From Blastococcus sp. TBT05-19 (GTDB lineage Bacteria; Actinomycetota; Actinomycetes; Mycobacteriales; Geodermatophilaceae), in assembly GCF_003319095.1 (NCBI RefSeq), contig NZ_QOHI01000001.1, forward strand, positions 1,274,389 through 1,338,388: DNA of 64,000 bases, written 5' to 3'. Shown one piece after another: positions 1 to 7,972 of the stretch (position 1 is its first letter; each line of letters starts with the position of its first letter). A program made the translations under genes and the position numbers. The notes beneath the pieces were generated by a model. The model saw nothing but the letters and a program-made list of their open reading frames with translations, made no database searches and was not told where the DNA came from.

Positions 1-499
1 CGAGCTCGGCCTTCTCCTGGGCGTAGAACAGCCGGGCCGCCGGGCGGACCGGCCACTCCTCGCTGATGCGGTCCGGGTTGTCGCTGTGGAAGCCGTAGGC
101 GGCGACCGACGACGCGTAGACGAAGCGCTTCGCGCCGACCGACGCCGCTGCACGGAACACGGTGAGCGTGCCGTCCACGTTGATGGCACGGGTCGTCTCG
201 CGGGAGGCGTTGCCGGTGATCAGGAACGCCAGGTGCACCACGACGTCGGCATCGCGGAACGCCTCGCGCAGGGCGTCGGGGTCGCGCACGTCGCCCTGGC
301 GGTACTCCATCTTCGTCCAGCCGCGTTCCGCCGGGTCGAACGGCCGGCGGGCCATGCCGATGATCCGGTCGATCCGGTCATCGGCCTGGAGCAGCGGGAC
401 CAGGCCCTCGCCGAACGTGCCGGTGGGCCCGGTGACCGCGACCGTCAGCCCGCTCTTCTTCCGCTTCCCGCCGGAGCCCCGCTGCTTGGTGGGGCTCAC
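1..499 (-). CDS. NAD-dependent epimerase/dehydratase (SDR), C-terminus outside window
   Basis: The first 166 residues of an extended short-chain dehydrogenase/NAD-dependent epimerase are visible; the gene runs off the left edge. After a basic N-terminal tail (residues 1-17) comes the Rossmann glycine motif TGPTGTFG, then the acidic-residue segment GDVRD and the nucleotide-binding stretch VVHLAFLITGN. A YASSVAAYG strand follows, and YAQEK near the edge is the catalytic YxxxK. The GTG start overlaps the stop of the upstream acyltransferase gene (GTGA), so the two are probably translationally coupled in one minus-strand operon. The substrate cannot be told from this fragment; a nucleotide-sugar epimerase or a lipid/steroid-type dehydrogenase are both possible. 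Confidence 0.9.
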   Translation of the reverse strand, partial: MSPTKQRGSGGKRKKSGLTVAVTGPTGTFGEGLVPLLQADDRIDRIIGMARRPFDPAERGWTKMEYRQGDVRDPDALREAFRDADVVVHLAFLITGNASRETTRAINVDGTLTVFRAAASVGAKRFVYASSVAAYGFHSDNPDRISEEWPVRPAARLFYAQEKAEL

Positions 500-1977
500 C
501 GGGCGGCTGCCTTCTTCTTCGCTGCCGGGGCGGTCTTCTTCGCCGCCGGGGCCGCCTTCGGCTGCGGCACGTCGGGGGTGCCCTTCTCCGCGCGGGCGAG
601 CTCGAGCAGCTCCTCGATGCCGCCGCGGATGCCCCCGGAGAGGACGTCGACGTCCGGGAAGGCGTCGAAGTCGGCGTTGATGCCGAAGGTCATCGTCTTG
701 AGGTAGCTGAAGATCCCGATGGAGCAACGGGTGCCACCGGCGATCGGCACGTACGCGTGCGCGGTGCACATCCGCCGGCCGAGCACGTAGAGCGGCACCC
801 GGGGGCCGGGCACGTTCGTCGTCACCGCCTGGCACCACATCTGGCCGGCGTTCACCGCCGCCCGGACGCCCAGCGACAGCAGCGTGGGAGCGACGAAGTC
901 GCCCATCGAGATGATCGAGGGGACGTCGACGGCCTGCATCGCCTGCTTGTACTCGTCCATCTGGCCGCGGATCGTCTCCAGCCGGGACGCCGGGTCGGGG
1001 TCACCGACGGGCAGGTCGACGAAGACGGCGGAGACCCGGTTGTCCATGGTCCCCTTCTGCTTCTCCGACCGGACCGAGACCGGCACCATCGACCGCACGA
1101 CGAGGTTCTCCGACGAGAGCTCCCCGCGGCCCTTGAGCAGGTCGCGGAACCCCTTGGTGATCGCGGTGAGGACGACGTCGTTGACCGTGCCGCCCAGCGC
1201 GGTCCGGACCTCCTTGAACTCGTCGAAGTTCCCCGCGGTCCAGGCCCAGCGCCGGTGCGGGCCGATGGTCCCGTTGAGCGACCGGGCGGTGGGGGTGACG
1301 GCCTGCTTGGCCAGCGACGGGATGGTCTGGGCCAGCGTGCGACCGGAGTCGGCCATGCTCTTGGCGGTGCGCACCGCGCTGCCCACCGTGGGCAGCGAGC
1401 TGATCGTGCGCAGCGGCTGGGTCATCGCCTCGGTGACGGCGCCGGCCACGAGCGCGGCGCCGGACGGGTCGCGGCGGGGCGTCCAGTCACGCGGCTCGTC
1501 GTGCTCGGCGTCGGGGGAGAGGTCGAACATCAGCTGCATGAGGTCGCTGCCGGCGACACCGTCGACCATGCAGTGGTGGACCTTGGAGATGATCGCCCAG
1601 CGGCCCTCGGCCAGGCCCTCCACGAGCCACAGCTCCCACAGCGGCTTGGCCATGTCGAGGCGCTGACCGAGCACCCGACCGGCCAGGTTGCGCAGCTGCT
1701 CGTCGTTGCCCGGGGAGGGGACGGCGGTGTGCCGCACGTGGTAGAGGATCTGGAAGTGGGGGTCGTCGACCCACATCGGCCGGCCGAGCTGCAGGGGCAC
1801 CTCGCGCACCCGCTGCCGGTACCGGGGCACCAGCGGCAGCTTGCTCAGGAGCAGGCGCACCACGTCGCCGTAGGTGGGCGCGGGGCCCTCGAAGATGGCG
1901 ACCGAGCCCACGTGCATGGGCGTGTTCTCGCCCTCTGCGAAGTAGAACCCGCTGTCGAGGGCGCTCATGCGGTCCAC
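496..1977 (-). CDS. Wax ester synthase/diacylglycerol O-acyltransferase (WS/DGAT)
   Basis: This 493-residue protein is a bacterial WS/DGAT, which joins acyl-CoA to diacylglycerol or a fatty alcohol to make storage triacylglycerol or wax ester. The catalytic HHxxxDG motif is HHCMVDG at about residues 134-140. The N-terminus (MSALDSGFYFAEGENTPMHV) and a late NVPGPRVPLYVLG block are typical of the family. The last ~30 residues form an Ala/Lys-rich tail (PAAKKTAPAAKKKAAAR), a basic extension that could bind membrane or lipid. I chose the GTG start because a GGAG lies about 7 nt upstream; an ATG three codons inside is the alternative. The epimerase gene overlaps its end. Its promoter probably lies at 2046-2074. 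Confidence 0.95.
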   Translation of the reverse strand: MDRMSALDSGFYFAEGENTPMHVGSVAIFEGPAPTYGDVVRLLLSKLPLVPRYRQRVREVPLQLGRPMWVDDPHFQILYHVRHTAVPSPGNDEQLRNLAGRVLGQRLDMAKPLWELWLVEGLAEGRWAIISKVHHCMVDGVAGSDLMQLMFDLSPDAEHDEPRDWTPRRDPSGAALVAGAVTEAMTQPLRTISSLPTVGSAVRTAKSMADSGRTLAQTIPSLAKQAVTPTARSLNGTIGPHRRWAWTAGNFDEFKEVRTALGGTVNDVVLTAITKGFRDLLKGRGELSSENLVVRSMVPVSVRSEKQKGTMDNRVSAVFVDLPVGDPDPASRLETIRGQMDEYKQAMQAVDVPSIISMGDFVAPTLLSLGVRAAVNAGQMWCQAVTTNVPGPRVPLYVLGRRMCTAHAYVPIAGGTRCSIGIFSYLKTMTFGINADFDAFPDVDVLSGGIRGGIEELLELARAEKGTPDVPQPKAAPAAKKTAPAAKKKAAAR

Positions 1978-2045
1978 GTCTCGCTCCTAACCGCCCCGGG
2001 ACCTCAGCTCGGTCGGGGCCGTCGCACGGTGTCGGTTGGCCGCCG

Positions 2046-2074
2046 AAGTTAGGTGTGTCGCTGAGTGCGCGCAA
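2046..2074 (-). promoter_or_regulatory. Promoter of the WS/DGAT gene
   Basis: Reading the minus strand, a -35 TTGCGC (2074-2069) is followed by a 17-nt spacer and a -10 TAACTT (2051-2046), about 70 nt before the GTG start. Spacing is optimal and both hexamers resemble the housekeeping sigma consensus. Confidence 0.5.
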
Positions 2075-2081
2075 ATCGAGC

Positions 2082-2099
2082 ATGTGGCGGCGGCCACAT
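2082..2099. promoter_or_regulatory. Palindrome just upstream of the WS/DGAT promoter
   Basis: A perfect 7-bp inverted repeat, ATGTGGC/GCCACAT with a 4-nt centre, lies immediately upstream of the predicted -35. It is shaped like an operator for a dimeric regulator. It could instead be a weak 3' hairpin of the alpha/beta hydrolase gene, which ends at 2125. Confidence 0.4.
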
Positions 2100-2124
2100 C
2101 CTGCATGCCCCGCCGAACCGCTGG

Positions 2125-3096
2125 TCAACCGGCCTGTCGCAGTCCCTCCTGCGCGCGGTCCAGCAGGTCCAGCAGCGCCCGGTCGACGACGTCGGTGCGG
2201 GTGAGGTTCACGCTGTGGCCCGCGCCCTGCACCATCACCAGCTCGGCGCTCGGCCCGATGTCCTCGGCCAGCCGGCGGCCGTGCGACGCCGGGGTCAGCC
2301 GGTCGTGCGAGGCGGCGACCACGGTGACCGGCACCCGGCTCAGCACGGGCAGCGACTCGTACTCCTCGTGGTCGAGGAAGGTCGCGTAGAAGGCGGCGGT
2401 GACCGGGAAGGGGGTCTCCTCGAGCAGGCCCTGGACCAGGCGCACGCTCGTGGGGTCGGCGTCGGCCCGGTTGCCGAACAGGAAGCGCCGGGTGAACCAG
2501 CGGCCGAAGGGGCTGCCCCGCCAGCGGAAGCGCTCCAGCAGCGGCGCCGTCAGCTGCAGGATGCGCAGGTAGACCGGCAGCAGGTGCAGCCGGCGGACGA
2601 GCTTGAGCAGCCAGCCGAGCAGCCCGCTCTCCACCAGGCCACCGGCGGAGGTGGCGAGCAGGAAGGCTCCGACGACGCGGGTGCCGAACAGCTCGGGACG
2701 GCGCCGCGCGAGGGCCATGATGCTCATCCCGCCCATCGAGTGGCCCGCGAGCACGACCGGCCCGGGAGGGACGACGGCGTCGAGCACATGGGCCAGGTCG
2801 CGGCCGGTGCGGTCGATCGTCGCGTCGGGCAGAGGGGTGGCCGCCGACCGGCCGTGCCCGCGCTGGTCCCAGAGCACCAGCCGGTAGCGGTCGCGCAGCA
2901 CCAGCCGCTGCAGCTCCCACTCCGCCAGCCGGGCGGTGAACCCGTGGCAGAACACCACCGTCAACGGGGCGTTCGCGGGGCCGTCGAACTCGACGTGCAG
3001 GTTCACGCCGTCGTCGGTGCGCACGACCTGCGAGCCCGGCGGGGGCGGGTCGGTGAGCGGCGGGAGGATCAGCGGCGGCGGCAGGTCCCTGGGCAC
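2125..3096 (-). CDS. Alpha/beta-fold hydrolase
   Basis: A 323-residue alpha/beta hydrolase. The nucleophile elbow is GHSMGG (Ser near residue 120), preceded by the oxyanion strand VVFCHGFTARLAEW and the DQRGHGRS turn. The catalytic His lies in GAGHSVNLTR near the C-terminus, and the acid is probably the Asp in AASHDRLTP. There is no signal peptide; the first 20 residues are proline-rich and probably disordered. Position next to the WS/DGAT gene fits a lipase or esterase role in acyl-lipid turnover, but the substrate is inferred from context only. It starts with GTG, and no strong ribosome site is visible. Confidence 0.88.
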   Translation of the reverse strand: MPRDLPPPLILPPLTDPPPPGSQVVRTDDGVNLHVEFDGPANAPLTVVFCHGFTARLAEWELQRLVLRDRYRLVLWDQRGHGRSAATPLPDATIDRTGRDLAHVLDAVVPPGPVVLAGHSMGGMSIMALARRRPELFGTRVVGAFLLATSAGGLVESGLLGWLLKLVRRLHLLPVYLRILQLTAPLLERFRWRGSPFGRWFTRRFLFGNRADADPTSVRLVQGLLEETPFPVTAAFYATFLDHEEYESLPVLSRVPVTVVAASHDRLTPASHGRRLAEDIGPSAELVMVQGAGHSVNLTRTDVVDRALLDLLDRAQEGLRQAG

Positions 3097-3148
3097 CGCG
3101 TCATCCCAGAGGCTGCGGCGTCCGGCCGCAACCCGAGGCCCGACGCGG

Positions 3149-5113
3149 TCAGTGCGGGGCGCGCCAGGTGGGGGCCGACTCCCGCACGAGCCGGCGGACC
3201 GCGTCGACCTCGCGGGCGACCGGCGCGAGGACGCCGTCGGCGTGCAGCTCGGCGTCGTCCGGCGGCCGGTGCTCTCGGACGTCGTCCTCCAGCCGGCGGA
3301 TCGCCCGGCGCAGGGTGGCCACCTGGGCGAGATCGGGGGCGGGCTCGCCGCCGCGGGTGGCGATGACCGCCCCGGTGATCGCGTCGGAGGTCCGCTCCAG
3401 CTGGACGATGACCGGCCACCAGGCCGCGGCGCGGGTGCTGATCGGCGGCGGCTCGGCCAGCCGGCGCTGGAGCTGGGTCTGCAGCTCGGTGAGCGCCCGG
3501 TAGTTGCGGCGCCGGGCCCGGCGCCGTTCGGCCGGGCTGCCGGTGAAGGCGGCGTCGACGAACCCGTCCAGGGCCACGGCGGCGTCGCGCAGCGCCTGGT
3601 CCAGCGGTGCCCGCCAGGTCTGCGGCCACAGCAGGTAGCCGAACACCAGCACGATCGCGCAGCCGACGAGCGTGTCCAGCAGCCGCGCGCCGACCAGCCC
3701 CGGTCCGCCGGGCAGCGCGAGGTCCAGCATCAGGATGATCAGCGGCGTCTGGAAGACCGAGAACAGGCCGAAGTTCGTGTCCCGGGCCCACGGCAGCACG
3801 GCGGCCGAGCACACCAGGGCGACGACCACCCAGCCGTTGCGGGGGAGCACCGCCAGCAGCGCCGACCCCAGCAGCACGCCGAGCAGCGTGCCGGCGCCGC
3901 GCTGGATCGCCCGGGTGAACACCGAGCCGAAGTCGGGCTTGAGCACGATCGCGACGGTGAGCAGCACCCAGTACGGGCGCTCGAAGGGCAGGTACTGGCG
4001 GGCGATCTCGGCGATGGACATGCACAGCGCCAGCCGGACGGCGAAGCCGCGCGCGTCACCGCTGGCCAGCGTCCGGTCGATGACGTCGCGCAGCCGGGCG
4101 CGCAGGCTCACCGTCGGCTGCAGGGCGGCGGCGCGGGAGCGCTCCTCGGGGTCCCCGACCACCGTCCAGGCCAGGCGCACGCCGTGCCGGACCGCCCGCA
4201 GCGCCGGATGGCCCTGCTCCCGGTCGGGCGGCCGGTCGTCGGACAGCGGGAGGCTGCCCGAGACCGCAGCGGCGAGGGCGTGCACGGCGGCCACGTCCCG
4301 CGGATCGGCCTGCACGCCGGCGCTCGCGGTGGCGACCGCACCCTCGACCAGCACCGCCGCGGCGTTGAGGACCCCGGCGAGCTCGCTGAGCTCCTTGCTG
4401 CGCCCGGCCGAGCGGCTGCGGCTGCGGATGACCCGGTCGTAGGCGGCGTTGAGCGCGGTGGTCAGCGCCCGGCGGGCCGTCGGCGCGGAGTCGGTGCCGG
4501 CGACGGTGAGCAGCTCCGCGATGCGGGTGAACACGGTCGCCACCGCGGAGCGGTCGGGGTCCACCGGCTCGGTGCGGATCTGCACGAGGGTGGCGAGCGT
4601 CGCCCAGGCCGCCCCGCAGAGGAAGAAGCCGACCTCCGCCGCGGCCGACAGCGGGGTGATCAGCCCCGAGGCCAGGGCGGTGTAGATCAGCAGCTGCAGC
4701 GCGCCGAGCGAGAGCGCGGAGTTCACCGCGCTGACCAGGGCCGCCACCGCCGAGAGCAGGGCGATGACCGCCACCGGCTCCCAGCCACCACCGGTCGCGT
4801 ACTGACCGGCGACCAGCCCGAGCATGCCGAAGGTGGTCGCCGCGGCGATCCGCCGGAGCCGCTCGCGGAGCGGGCCGGGCTGCGGGGCCAGCGAGGCGGC
4901 GAGCGCCCCCATGGTGCCGAAGACGCCGGCGCCCAGCGTCGCGCCGGAGTCCAGCCCCCCGCCGATCACGATCGCGAGGGCGAGGGGAGCGGGCACCGCG
5001 ACGGCGAACCGGACGACGTCGCGCCACGGCACGCGGGGTGGCGTCGTGCGCAGCAGCTCCTCGAGCCAGGCGGGAGCACGCAGGCCGCGTTCCCGACGCC
5101 GCTCCTCCGCCAC
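3149..5113 (-). CDS. FUSC-family integral membrane transporter
   Basis: About 654 residues. It has two blocks of hydrophobic helices separated and followed by soluble regions, the arrangement of the fusaric-acid-resistance/aromatic-acid-exporter (FUSC/YccS-type) family. The first block (about residues 40-170) contains helices such as AVPAPLALAIVIGGGLDSG; the second (about 370-490) contains PYWVLLTVAIVLKPDFGSVF, the best-conserved FUSC stretch. The C-terminal ~170 residues are helical and charged. Substrates of actinobacterial members are mostly unknown. I place the start at GTG 5113 because CAAGCT sits exactly 6 nt upstream as a leaderless -10; an in-frame ATG at 5134 would add seven residues. 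It diverges from the Nif3 gene. Confidence 0.85.
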   Translation of the reverse strand: MAEERRRERGLRAPAWLEELLRTTPPRVPWRDVVRFAVAVPAPLALAIVIGGGLDSGATLGAGVFGTMGALAASLAPQPGPLRERLRRIAAATTFGMLGLVAGQYATGGGWEPVAVIALLSAVAALVSAVNSALSLGALQLLIYTALASGLITPLSAAAEVGFFLCGAAWATLATLVQIRTEPVDPDRSAVATVFTRIAELLTVAGTDSAPTARRALTTALNAAYDRVIRSRSRSAGRSKELSELAGVLNAAAVLVEGAVATASAGVQADPRDVAAVHALAAAVSGSLPLSDDRPPDREQGHPALRAVRHGVRLAWTVVGDPEERSRAAALQPTVSLRARLRDVIDRTLASGDARGFAVRLALCMSIAEIARQYLPFERPYWVLLTVAIVLKPDFGSVFTRAIQRGAGTLLGVLLGSALLAVLPRNGWVVVALVCSAAVLPWARDTNFGLFSVFQTPLIILMLDLALPGGPGLVGARLLDTLVGCAIVLVFGYLLWPQTWRAPLDQALRDAAVALDGFVDAAFTGSPAERRRARRRNYRALTELQTQLQRRLAEPPPISTRAAAWWPVIVQLERTSDAITGAVIATRGGEPAPDLAQVATLRRAIRRLEDDVREHRPPDDAELHADGVLAPVAREVDAVRRLVRESAPTWRAPH

Positions 5114-5157
5114 GCGCAGAGCTTGACATCCCACGGGGCGGTTCCGCCGTGGACGCC

Positions 5158-5163
5158 TACGCT
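5158..5163 (+). promoter_or_regulatory. Leaderless -10 (TACGCT) of the Nif3 gene
   Basis: TACGCT ends 8 nt before the GTG start at 5172, so the mRNA should begin at or just before the start codon. No ribosome site is present, which agrees with leaderless translation. Confidence 0.5.
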
Positions 5164-5171
5164 GCGGAGCC

Positions 5172-6017
5172 GTGCCCGTGCTGCTCGGTGAGGTCCTCGC
5201 CGCCCTCGACGCCCGCTACCCGTCCGCGCTCGCCGAGAGCTGGGACGCCGTGGGCCTGGTCTGCGGCGATCCCGACGAGCCGGTGGCGACGGTGCTGTTC
5301 GCCGTCGACCCGACCGCCGCCGTCGTCGACGAGGTGCTGGCGACCGGCGCCGGCCTGCTCGTCACCCACCACCCGCTGTTCCTGACGCCGGTGCACGGTG
5401 TGCCGGCCGACGACCCGAAGGGCCGGCTGGTGCACCGGCTCGTCCGGGCCGGTGCGGCGCACCTGGTCGCGCACACCAACGCCGACCGCGCGCCGGAGCA
5501 CGGCGTCAACGACGCGCTGGCCGCGGCGCTCGGCCTCGAGGACGCCGTTCCGCTGGAGCCCGACGCGACCGACCCGCGGGCCGGGCTGGGCCGGGTGGGC
5601 CGGCTGGCCGAGCCGATGACGCTGCGGGAGTTCGCCGAGCACGCCGCCCTCGCGCTGCCGGTCACCGCCGGCGGCGTCCGCGCGGCGGGCGACCCCGACC
5701 GCCCGGTGCGCACGGTCGCGGTGTGCGGCGGCAGCGGCGGGTCGCTGCTGGGTGCCGCCGCGGCGGCCGGTGCCGACGTCCTGCTGACCAGCGACCTGAA
5801 GCACCACCCGGTGAGCGAGGCGCTGGAGGCCCCGGGCCCGGCGCTGGTCGACGTCGCGCACTTCGCCTCCGAGTGGCCCTGGCTCCCGGTGGCCGCCGAG
5901 GTGCTGCGCGCCGACCTGGGCGGGCGCGTGGAGGTCGTCGTCTCCACCCGCCGGACCGATCCCTGGACCTGCCGCGCCGGCCAGGAGGAGGGCGGCGGCA
6001 GGCACGCGGCGGGCTGA
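5172..6017 (+). CDS. Nif3-like dinuclear metal centre protein
   Basis: A 281-residue member of the Nif3/DUF34 (YbgI/YqfO) family, homologue of M. tuberculosis Rv2230c by position and sequence. Members form hexameric toroids with a two-metal site. Metal ligands are visible: the paired histidines in LLVTHHPLF, the AHTNAD segment (His and Asp), and a late DVAHFASEW segment with His and Glu. The N-terminal AESWDAVGLVCGD motif is typical. The short form here lacks the PII-like insert found in longer members. The biochemical role is unsettled; a hydrolase role has been suggested. The zinc-ribbon and RNase H/phosphatase genes follow as in mycobacteria. Confidence 0.93.
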   Translation: MPVLLGEVLAALDARYPSALAESWDAVGLVCGDPDEPVATVLFAVDPTAAVVDEVLATGAGLLVTHHPLFLTPVHGVPADDPKGRLVHRLVRAGAAHLVAHTNADRAPEHGVNDALAAALGLEDAVPLEPDATDPRAGLGRVGRLAEPMTLREFAEHAALALPVTAGGVRAAGDPDRPVRTVAVCGGSGGSLLGAAAAAGADVLLTSDLKHHPVSEALEAPGPALVDVAHFASEWPWLPVAAEVLRADLGGRVEVVVSTRRTDPWTCRAGQEEGGGRHAAG

Positions 6018-6054
6018 GCGCCGGGGACGGCCCGGGGGCACAGTAGCGAAAGGA

Positions 6055-6105
6055 CCCCCGTGCCCCCCGCCCCTCGCAAGCTCGCGGCGGGATCCTGCAC
6101 GGGGG
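6055..6105 (+). repeat. Nested inverted repeat between Nif3 and zinc-ribbon genes
   Basis: The outer arms CCCCCGTGC (6055-6063) and GCACGGGGG (6097-6105) pair perfectly, and inside them CCCGCC (6066-6071) pairs with GGCGGG (6086-6091). No T-run follows. It could be a terminator or mRNA-stabilising hairpin for Nif3, or a dispersed repeat element of the genome. Confidence 0.45.
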
Positions 6106-6128
6106 CCGAGGACATCGGGCTGCACAGG

Positions 6129-6134
6129 TAGGTT
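6129..6134 (+). promoter_or_regulatory. Leaderless -10 (TAGGTT) of the zinc-ribbon gene
   Basis: TAGGTT is followed by exactly 6 nt and the GTG start at 6141, with no ribosome-binding sequence. This indicates a separate, leaderless transcript for the zinc-ribbon and RNase H genes. Confidence 0.55.
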
Positions 6135-6140
6135 CTCCGC

Positions 6141-6881
6141 GTGAAGGTGGACCATTTCGAGCAGCAGAAGCTCCTGGAGCTGGCGGCGGAGGACGTCGCG
6201 CTCACCCAGCTCGCGCACCGCAGGCGCACGCTGCCGGAGGCAGTCGCCGTGGAGACCGCGGCCGAGGCCGAGCGGTCCCTCGCCGACGACGTCGTCCGCG
6301 CCGAGACCGCGGTGCGCGACCTCCAGCGCGAGGTGAAGCGGCTCGAGGGCGACGTCGACACGGTGCGGGCGCGGGCGACCAAGGACCAGAACCTGCTCGA
6401 CTCCGGCAGCGTCTCGGCCAAGCAGATGACCGACCTGCAGCACGAGCTGGAGTCCCTGAAGCGCCGTCAGTCGGACCTCGAGGACCAGGAGCTCGAGCTG
6501 ATGGAGAGCCTGGAGACGGCGGAGACCGCGCTGAAGGCCGCGCAGGAGGGCCGGGACGCGGCCCGCGCGGAGCTGGAGCGGGCCGAGCAGCTGCGCGACG
6601 ACGCCCTGGCCGACATCACCGACGGCACGAACCGGCACGAGGCCGCCCGCGCGGCGGTGGCCGGCGGCATCTCCGCCCCGCTGCTGACCCTCTACGACCG
6701 GATCCGCACGCAGACCGGCACGACCGGCGCGGCGATGCTGCAGGCGCGTCAGTGCCAGGGCTGCCGGCTCGAGCTCTACGGCAACCAGCTCACCGCCGTC
6801 CGCAACGCCGACCCGCACGAGGTCGTGCGCTGCGAGAACTGCGGCCGGATCCTGGTCCGTACGGCCGAGTCCGGCCTGTGA
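6141..6881 (+). CDS. Coiled-coil zinc-ribbon protein (Rv2229c-like)
   Basis: A 246-residue protein with a long antiparallel coiled coil (about residues 5-185, rich in Glu/Arg/Leu heptads) and a C-terminal C4 zinc ribbon, whose cysteine pairs are in CQGCRLELYG and CENCGRIL. This is the CT398/zf-RING_7 family, found in nearly all actinobacteria beside Nif3 and the RNase H/phosphatase fusion. Its function is not established; the fold suggests a nucleic-acid or protein scaffold. The stop codon overlaps the GTG of the next gene, so the two are coupled. Confidence 0.92.
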   Translation: MKVDHFEQQKLLELAAEDVALTQLAHRRRTLPEAVAVETAAEAERSLADDVVRAETAVRDLQREVKRLEGDVDTVRARATKDQNLLDSGSVSAKQMTDLQHELESLKRRQSDLEDQELELMESLETAETALKAAQEGRDAARAELERAEQLRDDALADITDGTNRHEAARAAVAGGISAPLLTLYDRIRTQTGTTGAAMLQARQCQGCRLELYGNQLTAVRNADPHEVVRCENCGRILVRTAESGL

Positions 6882-7972
6882 CCCGTCGGTTCGTCGTCGA
6901 GGCCGACGGCGGGTCGCGGGGCAACCCGGGCCCCGCCGGGTACGGCGCGCTCGTCCGGGACGCCGAGACCGGCCGGGTGCTCGCCGAGCGCGCCGCGTCG
7001 GTCGGCCGGGCGACCAACAACGTCGCCGAGTACGGCGGTCTGGTTGCAGGCCTGCAGGCGGCGCTGGACCTGGACCCGACGGCGTCGGTGGAGGTCCGGA
7101 TGGACTCCAAGCTCGTCGTCGAGCAGATGTCGGGGCGCTGGAAGGTCAAGCACCCCGACATGCAGAAGCTCGCGCTGCAGGCCCGGCAGATCGCCCGCCA
7201 GCTGGGGCAGGTCCGCTACACCTGGGTCCCGCGCGCGCAGAACGGCGCCGCCGACGCGCTGGCCAACAGCGCCATGGACGGCCGGCCGATCCACCGGGAC
7301 GCCGCCGCCGAGGCCGTCGTCCTGGAGGACGACGTCCAGCCGACGCCCGAGCCCGCCCCGGTCACCACCACGGTCACCCACCTGCTGCGGCACGGCCAGA
7401 CCGAGCACACCCCCGAGCGCCGGTTCAGCGGCCGCAACGACCTGCCGCTGTCCCGCACCGGCCGCGCCGAGGCCGAGGCCGCCGCGCACCGGATGGCGGG
7501 GCTGGGCATCGACGTCGTCGTCGCCTCACCGCTGCGCCGCACGCGGGAGACCGCCGAGGCCGTCGCCTCCGTGCTCGGCCTGCCGGTGCAGCTGGACCAG
7601 GACCTGGTGGAGCTGGACTTCGGCGACCTCGAGGGCCTGTCCGGCGACGAGGCGAGGCAGAAGTTCCCGCTGGCCGTGCGCCGGTTCCTGTCCGACGTGC
7701 GGGTGGCCGCGCCCGGCGGGGAGTCGATCGCCGACGTCAGCGCCCGGGTGGCGCGGGCCCGTCAGCGGATCCTGGCCGAGCACGCGGGGAAGACGGTGCT
7801 GGTCGTCAGCCACGTCACCCCGATCAAGCTGATGCTGGCCGCCGGGCTCGGCGCCGGCGACGACGTCGTCCACCGGGTGTTCCTGGAGGCGGCGTCGCTG
7901 TGCACGGTGGCGTGGTCGTCGGACGGGCGCACCTCCGTGCGGCTGGTGAACGACACCGCCCACCTGCGCTAG
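6878..7972 (+). CDS. Bifunctional RNase HI / histidine phosphatase
   Basis: A 364-residue fusion like M. tuberculosis Rv2228c. Residues 1-140 are an RNase HI domain that cuts RNA in RNA:DNA hybrids: the first metal-binding Asp is in VEADGGSRGNPGP, Glu in NNVAEYGGL, Asp in RMDSKLVVEQM, and a late NGAADALANSA loop follows. After a linker rich in Pro/Glu/Val, residues ~165-364 are a histidine phosphatase with catalytic LRHGQTEHTPERRFSG and a second His in VVSHVTPIK. The mycobacterial homologue has both activities, the second resembling alpha-ribazole (cobalamin) phosphatase. I chose GTG 6878, which overlaps the previous stop (GTGA). Its TAG stop is palindromic with the stop of the convergent TauE gene. 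Confidence 0.95.
   Translation: MTRRFVVEADGGSRGNPGPAGYGALVRDAETGRVLAERAASVGRATNNVAEYGGLVAGLQAALDLDPTASVEVRMDSKLVVEQMSGRWKVKHPDMQKLALQARQIARQLGQVRYTWVPRAQNGAADALANSAMDGRPIHRDAAAEAVVLEDDVQPTPEPAPVTTTVTHLLRHGQTEHTPERRFSGRNDLPLSRTGRAEAEAAAHRMAGLGIDVVVASPLRRTRETAEAVASVLGLPVQLDQDLVELDFGDLEGLSGDEARQKFPLAVRRFLSDVRVAAPGGESIADVSARVARARQRILAEHAGKTVLVVSHVTPIKLMLAAGLGAGDDVVHRVFLEAASLCTVAWSSDGRTSVRLVNDTAHLR

Noticed and set aside
5123..5163. TTGACA at 5123 as the -35 for the Nif3 promoter
   Set aside because: It lies 29 nt from the TACGCT -10, much too far for a functional pair.
2936..5191. Very long plus-strand open frames opposite the FUSC gene (and similar long frames opposite glnE, GGDEF/EAL and leuS genes)
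   Set aside because: They are rich in Arg/Gly/Ala/His without domain content, as expected for antisense frames in very GC-rich DNA; the opposite strand holds recognisable proteins.
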